Source of the DNA: Haemophilus parainfluenzae
GTDB lineage: Bacteria; Pseudomonadota; Gammaproteobacteria; Enterobacterales; Pasteurellaceae
Assembly: GCA_018381425.1 (NCBI GenBank)
Contig: JAGZRY010000096.1
Location: forward strand, 1 to 6,368
Direction of reading: 5' to 3'
DNA: 6,368 nucleotides
Every line of letters begins with the position of its first letter. Within the stretch, counting starts at the first letter, position 1. A model generated the notes under the pieces. That model did no database searches, had not been told where the DNA came from, and worked only from the letters and a program-made list of their open reading frames with translations. A program made the position numbers and the translations under genes. Of this stretch, positions 1 through 6,304 are shown piece by piece.

Positions 1-528
1 CCCTGTCATACGGGATTCCATTTCGATGACATCTTCTTTTGACACGCCAAGCTCATTCGCCACCATATCCACTTCGTTTTCATTGAACCAACCTAAACGT
101 TGTTTGGTTTTACGTAGGTTAAAGAACAATTTACGTTGTGCTTTCGTGGTAGCAACTTTCACAATACGCCAGTTGCGAAGGACATATTCATGGATTTCAG
201 CTTTGATCCAATGCACCGCAAAAGACACAAGGCGAACACCCACTTCCGGATTAAAACGTTTTACCGCTTTCATTAATCCAATATTACCTTCTTGAATTAA
301 ATCTGCTTGTGGTAATCCATAACCTGAATAACCACGCGCAACATGAATAACAAAACGTAAGTGTGATAAAACTAATTTTTTTGCTGCTTCAATATCACCG
401 TCATAATACAAACGTTCTGCTAAGCTTTTTTCTTCCTCTGCTGTTAGCATCGGATATTCGTTTGCTGCTCGAATATAACCTTCGATGCTACCTTGAGGTA
501 CTAACATCATTTGAGTTTCTTTATTCAT
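1..528 (-). CDS. rpoH: RNA polymerase heat-shock sigma factor RpoH (sigma32), N-terminal 176 residues, cut by window edge
   Basis: Sigma32 directs RNA polymerase to heat-shock promoters for chaperones and proteases in the cytoplasm. Translating leftward from ATG 528-526 gives an open frame of 176 codons to base 1, about 62% of the roughly 284-residue family length; sigma region 4 lies outside the window. Region 2 is clear: [17 protein letters not shown] at residues 76-92 (core binding), then [18 protein letters not shown] at 103-120 (-10 recognition and melting). The RpoH box QRKLFFNLR, which separates sigma32 from other group 3 sigmas and is linked to its regulated turnover, is intact at 131-139. 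Region 3 follows with an ELGVSKEDV helix at 159-167. The start is supported by a GAGGAG Shine-Dalgarno sequence 4 nt upstream (533-538). The gene has its own 146-nt leader with two candidate promoters and a small hairpin. Identification is firm. Confidence 0.97.
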   Translation of the reverse strand, partial: MNKETQMMLVPQGSIEGYIRAANEYPMLTAEEEKSLAERLYYDGDIEAAKKLVLSHLRFVIHVARGYSGYGLPQADLIQEGNIGLMKAVKRFNPEVGVRLVSFAVHWIKAEIHEYVLRNWRIVKVATTKAQRKLFFNLRKTKQRLGWFNENEVDMVANELGVSKEDVIEMESRMTG

Positions 529-546
529 TCTTCTCCTCACAGCATG

Positions 547-561
547 CGGAGCTAAGCCCCG
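547..561 (-). promoter_or_regulatory. Small hairpin in the rpoH leader
   Basis: In the rpoH transcript CGGGGC pairs with GCTCCG across a TTA loop: a 6-bp stem with one G-U pair. It ends 8 nt upstream of the GAGGAG ribosome-binding sequence. It could influence translation or be incidental; there is no U-run after it, so it is not an intrinsic terminator. Confidence 0.35.
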
Positions 562-599
562 ACTCATTACTTATTTGTTATTGTATAACAACTATTGTC

Positions 600-628
600 A
601 TTATACCTCAATTTGTTTTATTTGACAG
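600..628 (-). promoter_or_regulatory. sigma70-type promoter of rpoH
   Basis: Read leftward, a perfect -10 TATAAT (600-605) is preceded after exactly 17 nt by CTGTCA (623-628), which matches the -35 consensus at 4 of 6 bases. Transcription would start near base 593 and give an rpoH leader of about 65 nt. The assignment is by consensus only. Confidence 0.7.
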
Positions 629-648
629 TTTTTAACGATTAAAAGTTC
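621..648 (-). promoter_or_regulatory. Candidate sigmaE (RpoE) promoter of rpoH
   Basis: On the minus strand GAACTT (643-648, within TTGAACTT) is followed after 17 nt by TCAAA (621-625). These match the sigmaE -35 (GGAACTT) and -10 (TCAAA/TCTGA) elements. From memory, the E. coli rpoH P3 sigmaE promoter has TTGAACTT, 16 nt, then TCTGATAAAACA; here the -10 region reads TCAAATAAAACA. The spacer is one base longer. The -10 element overlaps the -35 of the sigma70 promoter. Confidence 0.5.
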
Positions 649-674
649 AAATTAATCAATAAAAATTTTTCCAA

Positions 675-986
675 TTAGTTTAATGGCACAAGTGAATAAA
701 CTACATTCTCTGCCACCACTTTAAACAATAAATCAATATTCGGGTGCTTTCCTGGATTTTGTTTCGCATCTTCTACATGTTCAGCAAACCATTCAATGCC
801 TTGTTGTGCTGAAGTGCGGTCTAATTTTCCGTTAAATTTTTCAGCCAGTGCATTATAAAGACGAAGCGAGCCTAGTTTACCTGGTGCAGCAGGAATATGA
901 TGAATCACGGTTTCACCCTTTAACACATCCAAACCTGTTAGATGCTCAATGCTTGGTAAAGTCTCTAAAATGTCTTTAAAGTTCAT
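675..986 (-). CDS. Small conserved hypothetical protein, DUF2322-like
   Basis: A 103-residue soluble, probably cytoplasmic protein with no signal peptide or membrane segment. Its sequence looks like a conserved family rather than a random frame: a KGETVIHHIPAAPGKLGSL block at residues 23-41, an LYNALAEKF helix, then GIEWFAEHVEDAKQNPGKHP (63-82) and NIDLLFKVV. I recall this pattern from the DUF2322 family of uncharacterised proteobacterial proteins, but that attribution is from memory and no function is known to me. The start is well supported: AGGAAA (993-998) lies 6 nt upstream, inside the end of the preceding gene. Its ATG overlaps that gene's TGA in an ATGA junction, so translational coupling is likely. 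It contains an exact DNA uptake sequence (812-820), suggesting long residence in the lineage. No GC-rich terminator follows it, so read-through into rpoH is possible. Confidence 0.85.
   Translation of the reverse strand: MNFKDILETLPSIEHLTGLDVLKGETVIHHIPAAPGKLGSLRLYNALAEKFNGKLDRTSAQQGIEWFAEHVEDAKQNPGKHPNIDLLFKVVAENVVYSLVPLN
812..820 (+). repeat. DNA uptake signal sequence (Hin type)
   Basis: Exact AAGTGCGGT followed by an AT-rich tail, within the DUF2322-like gene. Pasteurellaceae use this 9-mer to recognise self DNA during natural transformation. Confidence 0.9.
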
Positions 987-1597
987 GATTGCTTTCCTAC
1001 ATACTTTTTAACTGTTATATCATTATAATTTACAATGTACCCAAATTTCGATACTTTCCTCTTCACAACTAAAATAATGCTTGGGTACGATTGTTGATAA
1101 ACTATTTTTGAGTTAAATAACTCATCGCCATATTCTTTTGAGGTTACATAAACATAATATTTGGGGCTTCGTTTATACCCACCTTTTTCGTACTCTAATC
1201 TAGTAATAACAACTTCAGAAGTTTTTTCCTCTCCAAATACTGTTGAGTAACATATCATAAACAGTGGTTCTAGAAATATAAAAGCTATTACGGGCGGAGT
1301 TAATATTAACTCTAATGCTATTCTAATCCATGAAAATCGCCCTGTCTTATCTGAGCTATATCGAATGGAAGATTTCAAGGTTTTATATTCATAATAATCA
1401 TCAGAATTAGACCAAAGAATTATTGGAATACCAATACAATAAGCAACAAAAATACTCCAATATAAAGTATGGCTACTATACGAATGTATATAATGTGTAT
1501 CAGTAAGATAAGTTAATCCCCATAGTAGACCGAAGAAGATCAAGAATAAGGTCAAAAGACAAAGCAGCTGCCCTAAATTTGCATATCTTTTAAACAT
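983..1597 (-). CDS. Unrecognised membrane protein, 204 residues, AT-rich
   Basis: I do not recognise a family. The protein starts with a basic tip (MFKRY), then hydrophobic segments at about residues 8-31 and 44-62, a basic loop at 63-90, and a long hydrophobic stretch at 91-119 interrupted by PP at 101-102. That stretch could be one helix, placing the C-terminus in the periplasm, or a hairpin, keeping it in the cytoplasm. The last 85 residues are polar, rich in Tyr, Lys and Val, and look beta-strand-like. Base composition is unusual: sampled 60-base lines are about 22-33% GC, against about 40% in a murB line. There is no uptake sequence. It starts 3 nt after the murB stop with no strong ribosome-binding sequence and ends in a 4-nt overlap with the next gene, so it probably depends on coupling to murB. 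Codon use and placement suggest a later insertion into the operon. The uninterrupted frame and tight junctions support a real gene. Confidence 0.75.
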   Translation of the reverse strand: MFKRYANLGQLLCLLTLFLIFFGLLWGLTYLTDTHYIHSYSSHTLYWSIFVAYCIGIPIILWSNSDDYYEYKTLKSSIRYSSDKTGRFSWIRIALELILTPPVIAFIFLEPLFMICYSTVFGEEKTSEVVITRLEYEKGGYKRSPKYYVYVTSKEYGDELFNSKIVYQQSYPSIILVVKRKVSKFGYIVNYNDITVKKYVGKQS

Positions 1598-1600
1598 TAC

Positions 1601-2626
1601 TTAAGAAATTACTTGCTCTGAATTCACTTCGCCCTTAGCCCCCATAAAGCGCACTTCTGGCTGTAAATACACACCAAATTTATCTGCTACGGTTTGACGG
1701 ATATGATGTGCTAACTTAACAATATCCTGCCCAGTGGCATTACCTTTATTAATCAGCACTAAAGCTTGTTGTTGATGAACGGCTGCACCACCAATTTGAA
1801 AACCTTTTAAATGGCATTGATCGATTAACCAACCTGCTGCCAGTTTCACTGAACCGTCTGTTTGTGGAAAGTGCGGTAGATTTTCGACCTGTTTTTGAAC
1901 TTTCGCAAATTGCTCTGCACTTACCACAGGATTTTTGAAGAAACTGCCCGCATTACCAAATTCTTTTGGATCGGGCAATTTACTGCGGCGAATATGGCAC
2001 ACTTCATCAAACACTTGTTTTGCCGTTACAGTTTGAGGATCAAAATTCACTAATGAGCCATATTTTAAAATCAGTTGCCAATTTTTGGCCAATTTCAATC
2101 CAACTGCTGTAATCACATAACCTTGCGCATAGCGATGTTTAAAAATACTTTCACGATAACCAAATTCACATTCGCTCGCCTGCAAACGGAATTGTTCGCC
2201 CGTGTTAAGATTCAACACATCGACATAATCACACACATCTTTAAATTCTACGCCATACGCGCCAATATTTTGAATCGGTGCTGAGCCGGCACAGCCGGGA
2301 ATGAGTGCGAGATTTTCTAAGCCGTCAATCCCTTGTGAAAGCGACCATTCCACCAGCTTATGCCAATTTTCACCACCATTAACATGCAAATAATGGTAAT
2401 CGCGATCTTCTGTATGTTGAATACCCGGTAAACGGTTAACAATTACAACACCTTGGAAATCTTCTAAAAACAGCATATTGCTGCCTTGTCCTAAAAATAG
2501 GACTGGTAGATTTTCAGCTTGTGCTTTTTGCCAAGCTTGTTGGATTTGTTCAATCGATGTGGCTTCAATAATTTCACGCGCATTTACTGGAATATTGAAG
2601 GTGTGAAACGGCTGTAAGCTTTGCAT
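1601..2626 (-). CDS. murB: UDP-N-acetylenolpyruvoylglucosamine reductase MurB
   Basis: MurB is a cytoplasmic FAD enzyme that uses NADPH to reduce UDP-GlcNAc-enolpyruvate to UDP-N-acetylmuramic acid, the second committed step of peptidoglycan precursor synthesis. The 341-residue length matches the type I (E. coli-like, 342-residue) form. The FAD-binding motif GQGSN is at residues 46-50 and the flavin domain continues through [17 protein letters not shown] at 109-125. Residues matching the E. coli active site are all present, shifted by one: Tyr157-Arg158 in FGYRESIF (type I), Lys216 in RSKLPDP, the proton-donor Ser228 in [10 protein letters not shown], and Glu324 in LQPEVRFMG. The start ATG is preceded by AAGGA, which overlaps the stop codon of narQ. 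An exact uptake sequence lies inside the gene. It is the second gene of a leftward unit led by narQ. Confidence 0.98.
   Translation of the reverse strand: MQSLQPFHTFNIPVNAREIIEATSIEQIQQAWQKAQAENLPVLFLGQGSNMLFLEDFQGVVIVNRLPGIQHTEDRDYHYLHVNGGENWHKLVEWSLSQGIDGLENLALIPGCAGSAPIQNIGAYGVEFKDVCDYVDVLNLNTGEQFRLQASECEFGYRESIFKHRYAQGYVITAVGLKLAKNWQLILKYGSLVNFDPQTVTAKQVFDEVCHIRRSKLPDPKEFGNAGSFFKNPVVSAEQFAKVQKQVENLPHFPQTDGSVKLAAGWLIDQCHLKGFQIGGAAVHQQQALVLINKGNATGQDIVKLAHHIRQTVADKFGVYLQPEVRFMGAKGEVNSEQVIS
1869..1877 (+). repeat. DNA uptake signal sequence (Hin type)
   Basis: Exact AAGTGCGGT on the plus strand inside murB, coding on the other strand for part of an LPHFP stretch. Confidence 0.9.
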
Positions 2627-2632
2627 GAACTT

Positions 2633-2637
2633 TCCTT
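2633..2637 (-). promoter_or_regulatory. murB ribosome-binding sequence overlapping the narQ stop codon
   Basis: AAGGA lies 6 nt before the murB ATG and shares two bases with the narQ TAA (2636-2638). Ribosomes finishing narQ pass over this site, which suggests coupled translation of the two genes. Confidence 0.7.
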
Positions 2638-4339
2638 AAAAAAACGTGTGAGGAAGCGTGATTTTCACAATAGTACCACCTTGCTCCCCTTTTGAAATAC
2701 TGAACTGAGCATTTAATTGTCGACTGCGCTCAGTCATGATATTTAAACCATAATGTCCATCTGGCTCGTCTAACGTTGGAATCCCTACGCCATTATCTTG
2801 TACGAGGATTTCGTATTCGCCCTCAGCATTAATATGGGCTTTCACCTCTATACGTGTGCCTTTGGAGTGTTTAATCGCATTTAACGTTGCTTCACGTACA
2901 ATTTGCAGAACGTGCACTAATTCTTGTGGATTTAAACTTTGCGATGGCAAACTACATTCTACGGTCATTTGCATCTTCGTTTGTGAACGCAAACTTTCGA
3001 TAACTTGCTCCAAGGCAACCTGTAAGTTGGCTTCTTGCACCGTTAAACGGAAGGTCGCCAATAATTCTCGTAATTGAGAATACCCATCTGATAAGGCTTG
3101 TTCAAACTCACCGATGATCTCGATACTTTTATCTTTTGATTCTTCATCTTCTTTCTTCAAATTATGCTTCAACAGCGTTAATTGAATTTGTAAGAAAGAC
3201 AGCACTTGCGCCAACGAGTCATGTAATTCCCTAGCAATAATTGACCGCTCTTCCATCAATAAGAGTTGCTCTTGCTGGCGTTGCGTTTTGTGTGAATACA
3301 GCGCTTTTGCCACCATTTGCCCTAAGTTTTTCATCATTCGCGGATCAGGGCAAGGCAACCCTGCTTGCCACGAAAGCACCGCTAAATTTTCATTTTCAAT
3401 GGAGAGCTCTTCGACTTGAATGGTTTGTTTGGGATCTTTTTGTCCAAAAGAAATTTCCCAATGCTCCGCCCCTAAAATCTCTAATTCGATATAGCGCAAA
3501 TGTTCACTAACACGAATATGATTGAGCACTTGGCTTAAGATTTTATCATTAATCTTTGTTGGCGTAAGTAACTGCGAGCTTTGATAAAGCGTCGTTAAAG
3601 AGCGGTTAGTTTGGCGTAACTTTTGTGTTTTTTCATTTACTGCATCTTCTAAACGGGAATAAAGCTGCCCTAACTCTGATGACATTTGGGTAAACACTTT
3701 CGCTAAAATACCGAGCTCATTATTGCTTTCTGTATCAAGTTGGATATGGTTAAACTGCCCCATTTGTACTTGCATACTGGCTTTGGTCATAAGCTCTAAC
3801 GGTTTCACTACTTCGCACTTCATATACCAAATCACATAAGACACCATCGCAAGAATCAATAGCATTGAAACACACAATACTGAAACCGCAATAATCCATT
3901 TTAGTTCAGCAAAGCGTTGTAATTCTAACACGAAATCATCGACATCTTGTACATAACTTTTTAGTTCGGCGTGGTATTTTTCGATTTGATGGCTACGAGC
4001 GAAATCGGACATCACTGCCCAGCGTTTTAGAATTTTTTGGTAGGACTCCCTCACCCCTGATGGTGCAAAAAGTTGATTCTGCACAGAAAGCAAGGCCTCA
4101 GCATTGAGGCTGCGTTGGTAACGCACTAAGTTCTGTTCTACCGTATCCGGTGAACGTTCCATTTCCGTTAATAGCCGATAACTTTGCATACGCAAAGAAC
4201 CGGAAATATTAATGGCTTCCGCATCCGACTTATTACTGGCCATCACGATCAAACTCAATGAGCTAATAATGCCCATGAAGATAATGACCACAAATAAATA
4301 TTTAGCAATACGAGTAGAAACTGAACGTTTAGCGTACAC
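2636..4339 (-). CDS. narQ: Nitrate/nitrite sensor histidine kinase NarQ
   Basis: NarQ is an inner-membrane sensor that binds nitrate or nitrite in the periplasm and phosphorylates a NarP/NarL-type regulator controlling anaerobic respiration genes. Its 567 residues match the family (about 566). Order: first membrane helix at about 13-34; periplasmic four-helix sensor opening with the P-box DAEAINISGSLRMQSYRL at 39-56, where Arg50 is the nitrate-binding position known from E. coli NarQ; second helix at about 148-172; HAMP at about 173-225; coiled coil and a central GAF-like region (about 255-350); HisKA_3 phosphoacceptor site ARELHDSLAQ with His373 and a DxxxQ phosphatase motif; HATPase with N box REATLNAIKHS (482-491), DNGVG (515-519), GHYGLNIM (528-535) and GGTIVKI. 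The start is GTG, with only a weak GAAGAA sequence upstream, suggesting modest expression. No response regulator gene lies in the window. It is first in the unit with murB. Confidence 0.97.
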   Translation of the reverse strand: MYAKRSVSTRIAKYLFVVIIFMGIISSLSLIVMASNKSDAEAINISGSLRMQSYRLLTEMERSPDTVEQNLVRYQRSLNAEALLSVQNQLFAPSGVRESYQKILKRWAVMSDFARSHQIEKYHAELKSYVQDVDDFVLELQRFAELKWIIAVSVLCVSMLLILAMVSYVIWYMKCEVVKPLELMTKASMQVQMGQFNHIQLDTESNNELGILAKVFTQMSSELGQLYSRLEDAVNEKTQKLRQTNRSLTTLYQSSQLLTPTKINDKILSQVLNHIRVSEHLRYIELEILGAEHWEISFGQKDPKQTIQVEELSIENENLAVLSWQAGLPCPDPRMMKNLGQMVAKALYSHKTQRQQEQLLLMEERSIIARELHDSLAQVLSFLQIQLTLLKHNLKKEDEESKDKSIEIIGEFEQALSDGYSQLRELLATFRLTVQEANLQVALEQVIESLRSQTKMQMTVECSLPSQSLNPQELVHVLQIVREATLNAIKHSKGTRIEVKAHINAEGEYEILVQDNGVGIPTLDEPDGHYGLNIMTERSRQLNAQFSISKGEQGGTIVKITLPHTFF

Positions 4340-4371
4340 AATAATTCTTCAAAATTGGAAAAAGTGACCAT

Positions 4372-4380
4372 AGTTTAGCA
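4372..4380 (-). promoter_or_regulatory. Possible extended -10 promoter element for narQ
   Basis: TGCTAAACT on the minus strand resembles an extended -10 (TGnTATAAT, 4 of 6 in the hexamer), about 32 nt before the narQ GTG. No good -35 is visible at the right distance, so this is a weak call. Some promoter is expected here, because the upstream gene ends in a terminator. Confidence 0.3.
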
Positions 4381-4418
4381 TAAAGTGTGGTTAAAATTGG
4401 CTGATTTTTCACAAATAA

Positions 4419-4446
4419 AAAACATCGGCTTTAACCCCGATGTTTT
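4419..4446 (-). terminator. Intrinsic terminator of the MFS transporter gene
   Basis: AAAACATCGG (4419-4428) and CCGATGTTTT (4437-4446) form a perfect 10-bp stem around an 8-nt loop, followed in the leftward transcript by a T-rich run. It starts 27 nt after the transporter stop codon and separates this gene from narQ. A one-mismatch uptake sequence (AAGTGTGGT, 4383-4391) lies beyond it. Confidence 0.88.
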
Positions 4447-4465
4447 CAAAAATGTTAATTTTTTG

Positions 4466-4474
4466 ACCGCACTT
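4466..4474 (-). repeat. DNA uptake signal sequence overlapping a stop codon
   Basis: Exact AAGTGCGGT on the minus strand. Its first two bases are the last two of the transporter's TAA stop codon, placing it between the gene end and its terminator. Confidence 0.9.
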
Positions 4475-5687
4475 AACTCAATTCTTTGCCTTTTAATTCG
4501 GGCACTAAGAAGACCGTCGCCACCATGTCGATAACATAAATCACCGCCAAGAAAGCAATCGCAATACTGAATGAGTACGCAGAGACAATCGCTCCAACCA
4601 CAACCGGTCCAAAACCGCCAACAGCACGACCTAAGTTAAACAACACATTTTGTGCCGTTGCACGCGCTTCTGTTGGATAAGCTTCTGCCATTAATGCACC
4701 ATAACCGCCCATCATGCCGTTTACGAACATCCCCAAGAATGCACCGGCCACCAACATAGCAGTTGAGTCAGCTAATTGAGAGTAAGTGATGATGCTGATC
4801 ACAGCACCAAGTTGGAATAATAAGAAACTTGGTTTACGTCCGATTCTATCGGCTAGACGACCAAAAATCCAAATCCCTGCCATCATGCCGCATACCGTAA
4901 CAGCCGTCCATAAACCTGATTTCGTTAAACTAAAACCAAGTTGTTTAGATAAGAAGTTTGGCATCCAAATCATAATGCCGTAGTAACCAAAATTTTGTAC
5001 GGAAGTTAACACCACCACACCAAGGCTCACTTTTGTGGTTGCTTTGTCCTTCACTAAGAGTTTGAAAGATTCCAGTTTGGATGTTTTTTGGGTAGAAAGT
5101 GCGGTCTGTTTTCGTGAGAAAATTTCAGGTTCGTGTAAACGGGTACGTAAATACCAAGCAACAAATGCAGGGAAGATACCAACAACGAACATGCCACGCC
5201 AGCCAATATGTGGAAGCAATACAGGGGTGAGTAATGCCGCTGCTAACACACCAACTTGCCAACCTAACGCCACATAAGACGCAGCTTTTGCACGGTGTTT
5301 TGCAGGCCAAGCTTCAATGGCTAATGCCATTCCGATACCAAATTCACCACCCAAACCGATACCCGCGATGGTGCGATAAATTAATAAATCCCAATAGCCT
5401 TGTGCAATTGCACATAAACCGGTGAATACGGCGAAGAGGACGATTGTCCAAGTCAGTACACGTACACGCCCGTAACGATCGCTTAATGCACCAAATACAA
5501 TGCCGCCTACCACTGCACCAATAAGCGTCCAAGTGACTAATGATCCAGATTGTGCGGGGGTTAAATTAAGATCTGCCGAAATGGCACTAAGCATAAATCC
5601 AAGAATAAGAAGATCGAATCCATCCATCGCGTAGCCGACAGCTGATCCAATCAAGGCTTTCCAGCCATATTGATTGACATTTGTCAT
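4473..5687 (-). CDS. MFS transporter, sugar/organic acid:proton symporter type
   Basis: A 404-residue inner-membrane permease with about 12 hydrophobic helices and a central cytoplasmic loop at about 181-218, typical of the major facilitator superfamily. The MDGFDLLILG motif at residues 21-30 in helix 1 resembles aromatic-acid and sialate symporters. Motif A occurs in both halves: GALSDRYGRVRV (66-77) and GRLADRIGRK (276-285). RTIAGIGLGGEFG (105-117) and AEAYPTEARATAQN (334-347) are signatures of the sugar/metabolite transporter group. The substrate cannot be read from sequence; it may correspond to the putative metabolite transporter HI_1104 of H. influenzae (from memory). Start ATG has AAGGA 9 nt upstream. 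An uptake sequence encodes part of the central loop. It is transcribed alone: a promoter candidate lies upstream and a terminator downstream. Confidence 0.95.
   Translation of the reverse strand: MTNVNQYGWKALIGSAVGYAMDGFDLLILGFMLSAISADLNLTPAQSGSLVTWTLIGAVVGGIVFGALSDRYGRVRVLTWTIVLFAVFTGLCAIAQGYWDLLIYRTIAGIGLGGEFGIGMALAIEAWPAKHRAKAASYVALGWQVGVLAAALLTPVLLPHIGWRGMFVVGIFPAFVAWYLRTRLHEPEIFSRKQTALSTQKTSKLESFKLLVKDKATTKVSLGVVVLTSVQNFGYYGIMIWMPNFLSKQLGFSLTKSGLWTAVTVCGMMAGIWIFGRLADRIGRKPSFLLFQLGAVISIITYSQLADSTAMLVAGAFLGMFVNGMMGGYGALMAEAYPTEARATAQNVLFNLGRAVGGFGPVVVGAIVSAYSFSIAIAFLAVIYVIDMVATVFLVPELKGKELS
5097..5105 (+). repeat. DNA uptake signal sequence (Hin type)
   Basis: Exact AAGTGCGGT on the plus strand inside the transporter gene. 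On the coding strand it specifies Thr-Ala-Leu in the variable central loop, where an insertion of fixed sequence is easily tolerated. Confidence 0.9.
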
Positions 5688-5759
5688 GATTGAGATTCCT
5701 TTTGCTACTCACGGGTAGCGTTTAAAGTGAAATGATAAGGAAGAAATTTTCCGACGCGT

Positions 5760-5788
5760 AGTTTAGAGAAATTGACAGAATTTTGCAA
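5760..5788 (-). promoter_or_regulatory. Candidate sigma70 promoter of the MFS transporter gene
   Basis: TTGCAA (5783-5788), a 17-nt spacer and TAAACT (5760-5765) lie upstream of the transporter, each matching 4 of 6 consensus bases. The leader would be about 65 nt. It includes a small stem, GCTAC with GTAGC (5704-5719), shortly before the ribosome-binding sequence. The 140 nt from 5688 to 5827 hold nothing else except an uptake sequence. Confidence 0.4.
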
Positions 5789-5801
5789 GAATGAAAAAAC
5801 A

Positions 5802-5810
5802 AAGTGCGGT
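5802..5810 (+). repeat. DNA uptake signal sequence (Hin type), intergenic
   Basis: Exact AAGTGCGGT on the plus strand with the usual AT-rich tail, between the DUF1232-like gene and the transporter. It has no inverted partner, so it does not form an uptake-sequence terminator. Confidence 0.9.
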
Positions 5811-5827
5811 TGATTTTATTCAAGTTT

Positions 5828-5986
5828 TTATTTTTTCAATAAAATTCGAATTAATAAGGCAATGGCTACCGCATCATCCACTAAACCTAATGGGCCAAGC
5901 ACCGCTTCAGGCAAAATATCAATGGGACTGAACAAATAAATCAGAATGATGGCGATTTTAATTAACTTCGTTTTATTCATAGTCAT
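5828..5986 (-). CDS. DUF1232-like small membrane protein, 52 residues
   Basis: Reading leftward from ATG 5986-5984 gives 52 residues; a second in-frame ATG two codons later (5980) would give 50. After a basic start (MNKTKLIK) comes a hydrophobic helix containing IYLFSPIDILPEAVLGPLG, then LVDDAVAIALLIRILLKK. The SPIDxLP and DDAVAIALL signature is that of DUF1232 (YkvA-like) proteins, small membrane proteins of unknown role; this copy has little more than the core motif, whereas many relatives are longer. It begins 29 nt after the ferredoxin stop codon, so the two may share a transcript. I see no clear Shine-Dalgarno sequence before either ATG, which lowers confidence in expression and leaves the start unresolved. 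The motif match is the main support that it is a real gene. Confidence 0.75.
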   Translation of the reverse strand: MTMNKTKLIKIAIILIYLFSPIDILPEAVLGPLGLVDDAVAIALLIRILLKK

Positions 5987-6015
5987 TGGACGAAAAGAAA
6001 AAGATCAGGTAAATT

Positions 6016-6276
6016 CTACAACTTATCCGAATGGTGAATCATCACAAAACGTTCCCAGAGCTGCTCTTCGCTTTCTTGATGCTCAGGATCTGGCTTAATG
6101 CAGTTTGTAATCGGGCAAACTTTTTGGCAAGTTGGCGTGTCATAATGACCGACGCATTCCGTACAAAGTACAGGATCGATCACATAGATCTCCTCGCCGA
6201 TTGAAATTGCTTCATTCGGACATTCGGGGAGGCACATATCGCAGTTTGTGCATTTATTTGTGATCAGTAACGCCAT
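6016..6276 (-). CDS. yfhL: YfhL-family ferredoxin with two [4Fe-4S] clusters
   Basis: An 86-residue soluble electron carrier predicted to hold two [4Fe-4S] clusters. The first cysteine set is Cys9, 12, 15 and 19 (CTNCDMCLPECP), a CX2CX2CX3CP motif. The second is Cys38, 41, 50 and 54, with eight residues between the second and third cysteines instead of two. That long loop, the extra Cys59 and the charged C-terminal extension are the marks of the Allochromatium (Alvin) ferredoxin type to which YfhL belongs. Physiological partners are not settled. ATG is preceded by AAGGAA 4 nt upstream, and a strong promoter lies just before it. The DUF1232-like gene follows closely. H. influenzae has a similar small ferredoxin annotated fdx-1 (from memory). 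Confidence 0.95.
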   Translation of the reverse strand: MALLITNKCTNCDMCLPECPNEAISIGEEIYVIDPVLCTECVGHYDTPTCQKVCPITNCIKPDPEHQESEEQLWERFVMIHHSDKL

Positions 6277-6304
6277 ACTATTCCTTTATATGAGAAAGCG
6301 GCGA

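Noticed and set aside
26..635. Plus-strand open frames at 26-295 and 363-635
   Set aside because: They lie antisense to rpoH and its leader, and their predicted proteins have low-complexity composition with no recognisable domain. The minus-strand rpoH reading is unambiguous.
655..674. AAAAATTTTT palindrome after the DUF2322-like gene as a terminator
   Set aside because: The stem would be only A-T pairs with no GC core, so it is not a credible intrinsic terminator; read-through to rpoH cannot be excluded.
2075..3510. Plus-strand open frames at 2075-2284, 2856-3077 and 3241-3510
   Set aside because: All are antisense to murB or narQ, whose motifs are fully intact; these are shadow frames.
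3598..3606. AAGAGCGGT inside narQ as an uptake sequence
   Set aside because: It differs from AAGTGCGGT at a core position and has no supporting context, so it is treated as a chance near match.
4786..5532. Open frames on both strands inside the transporter gene
   Set aside because: They are cysteine- and tryptophan-rich or basic shadow translations of the transporter, with no domain and no ribosome-binding sequence.
5704..5719. GCTAC/GTAGC stem in the transporter leader as a riboswitch
   Set aside because: A 5-bp stem alone has no recognisable riboswitch architecture; it is noted only as a minor leader feature.
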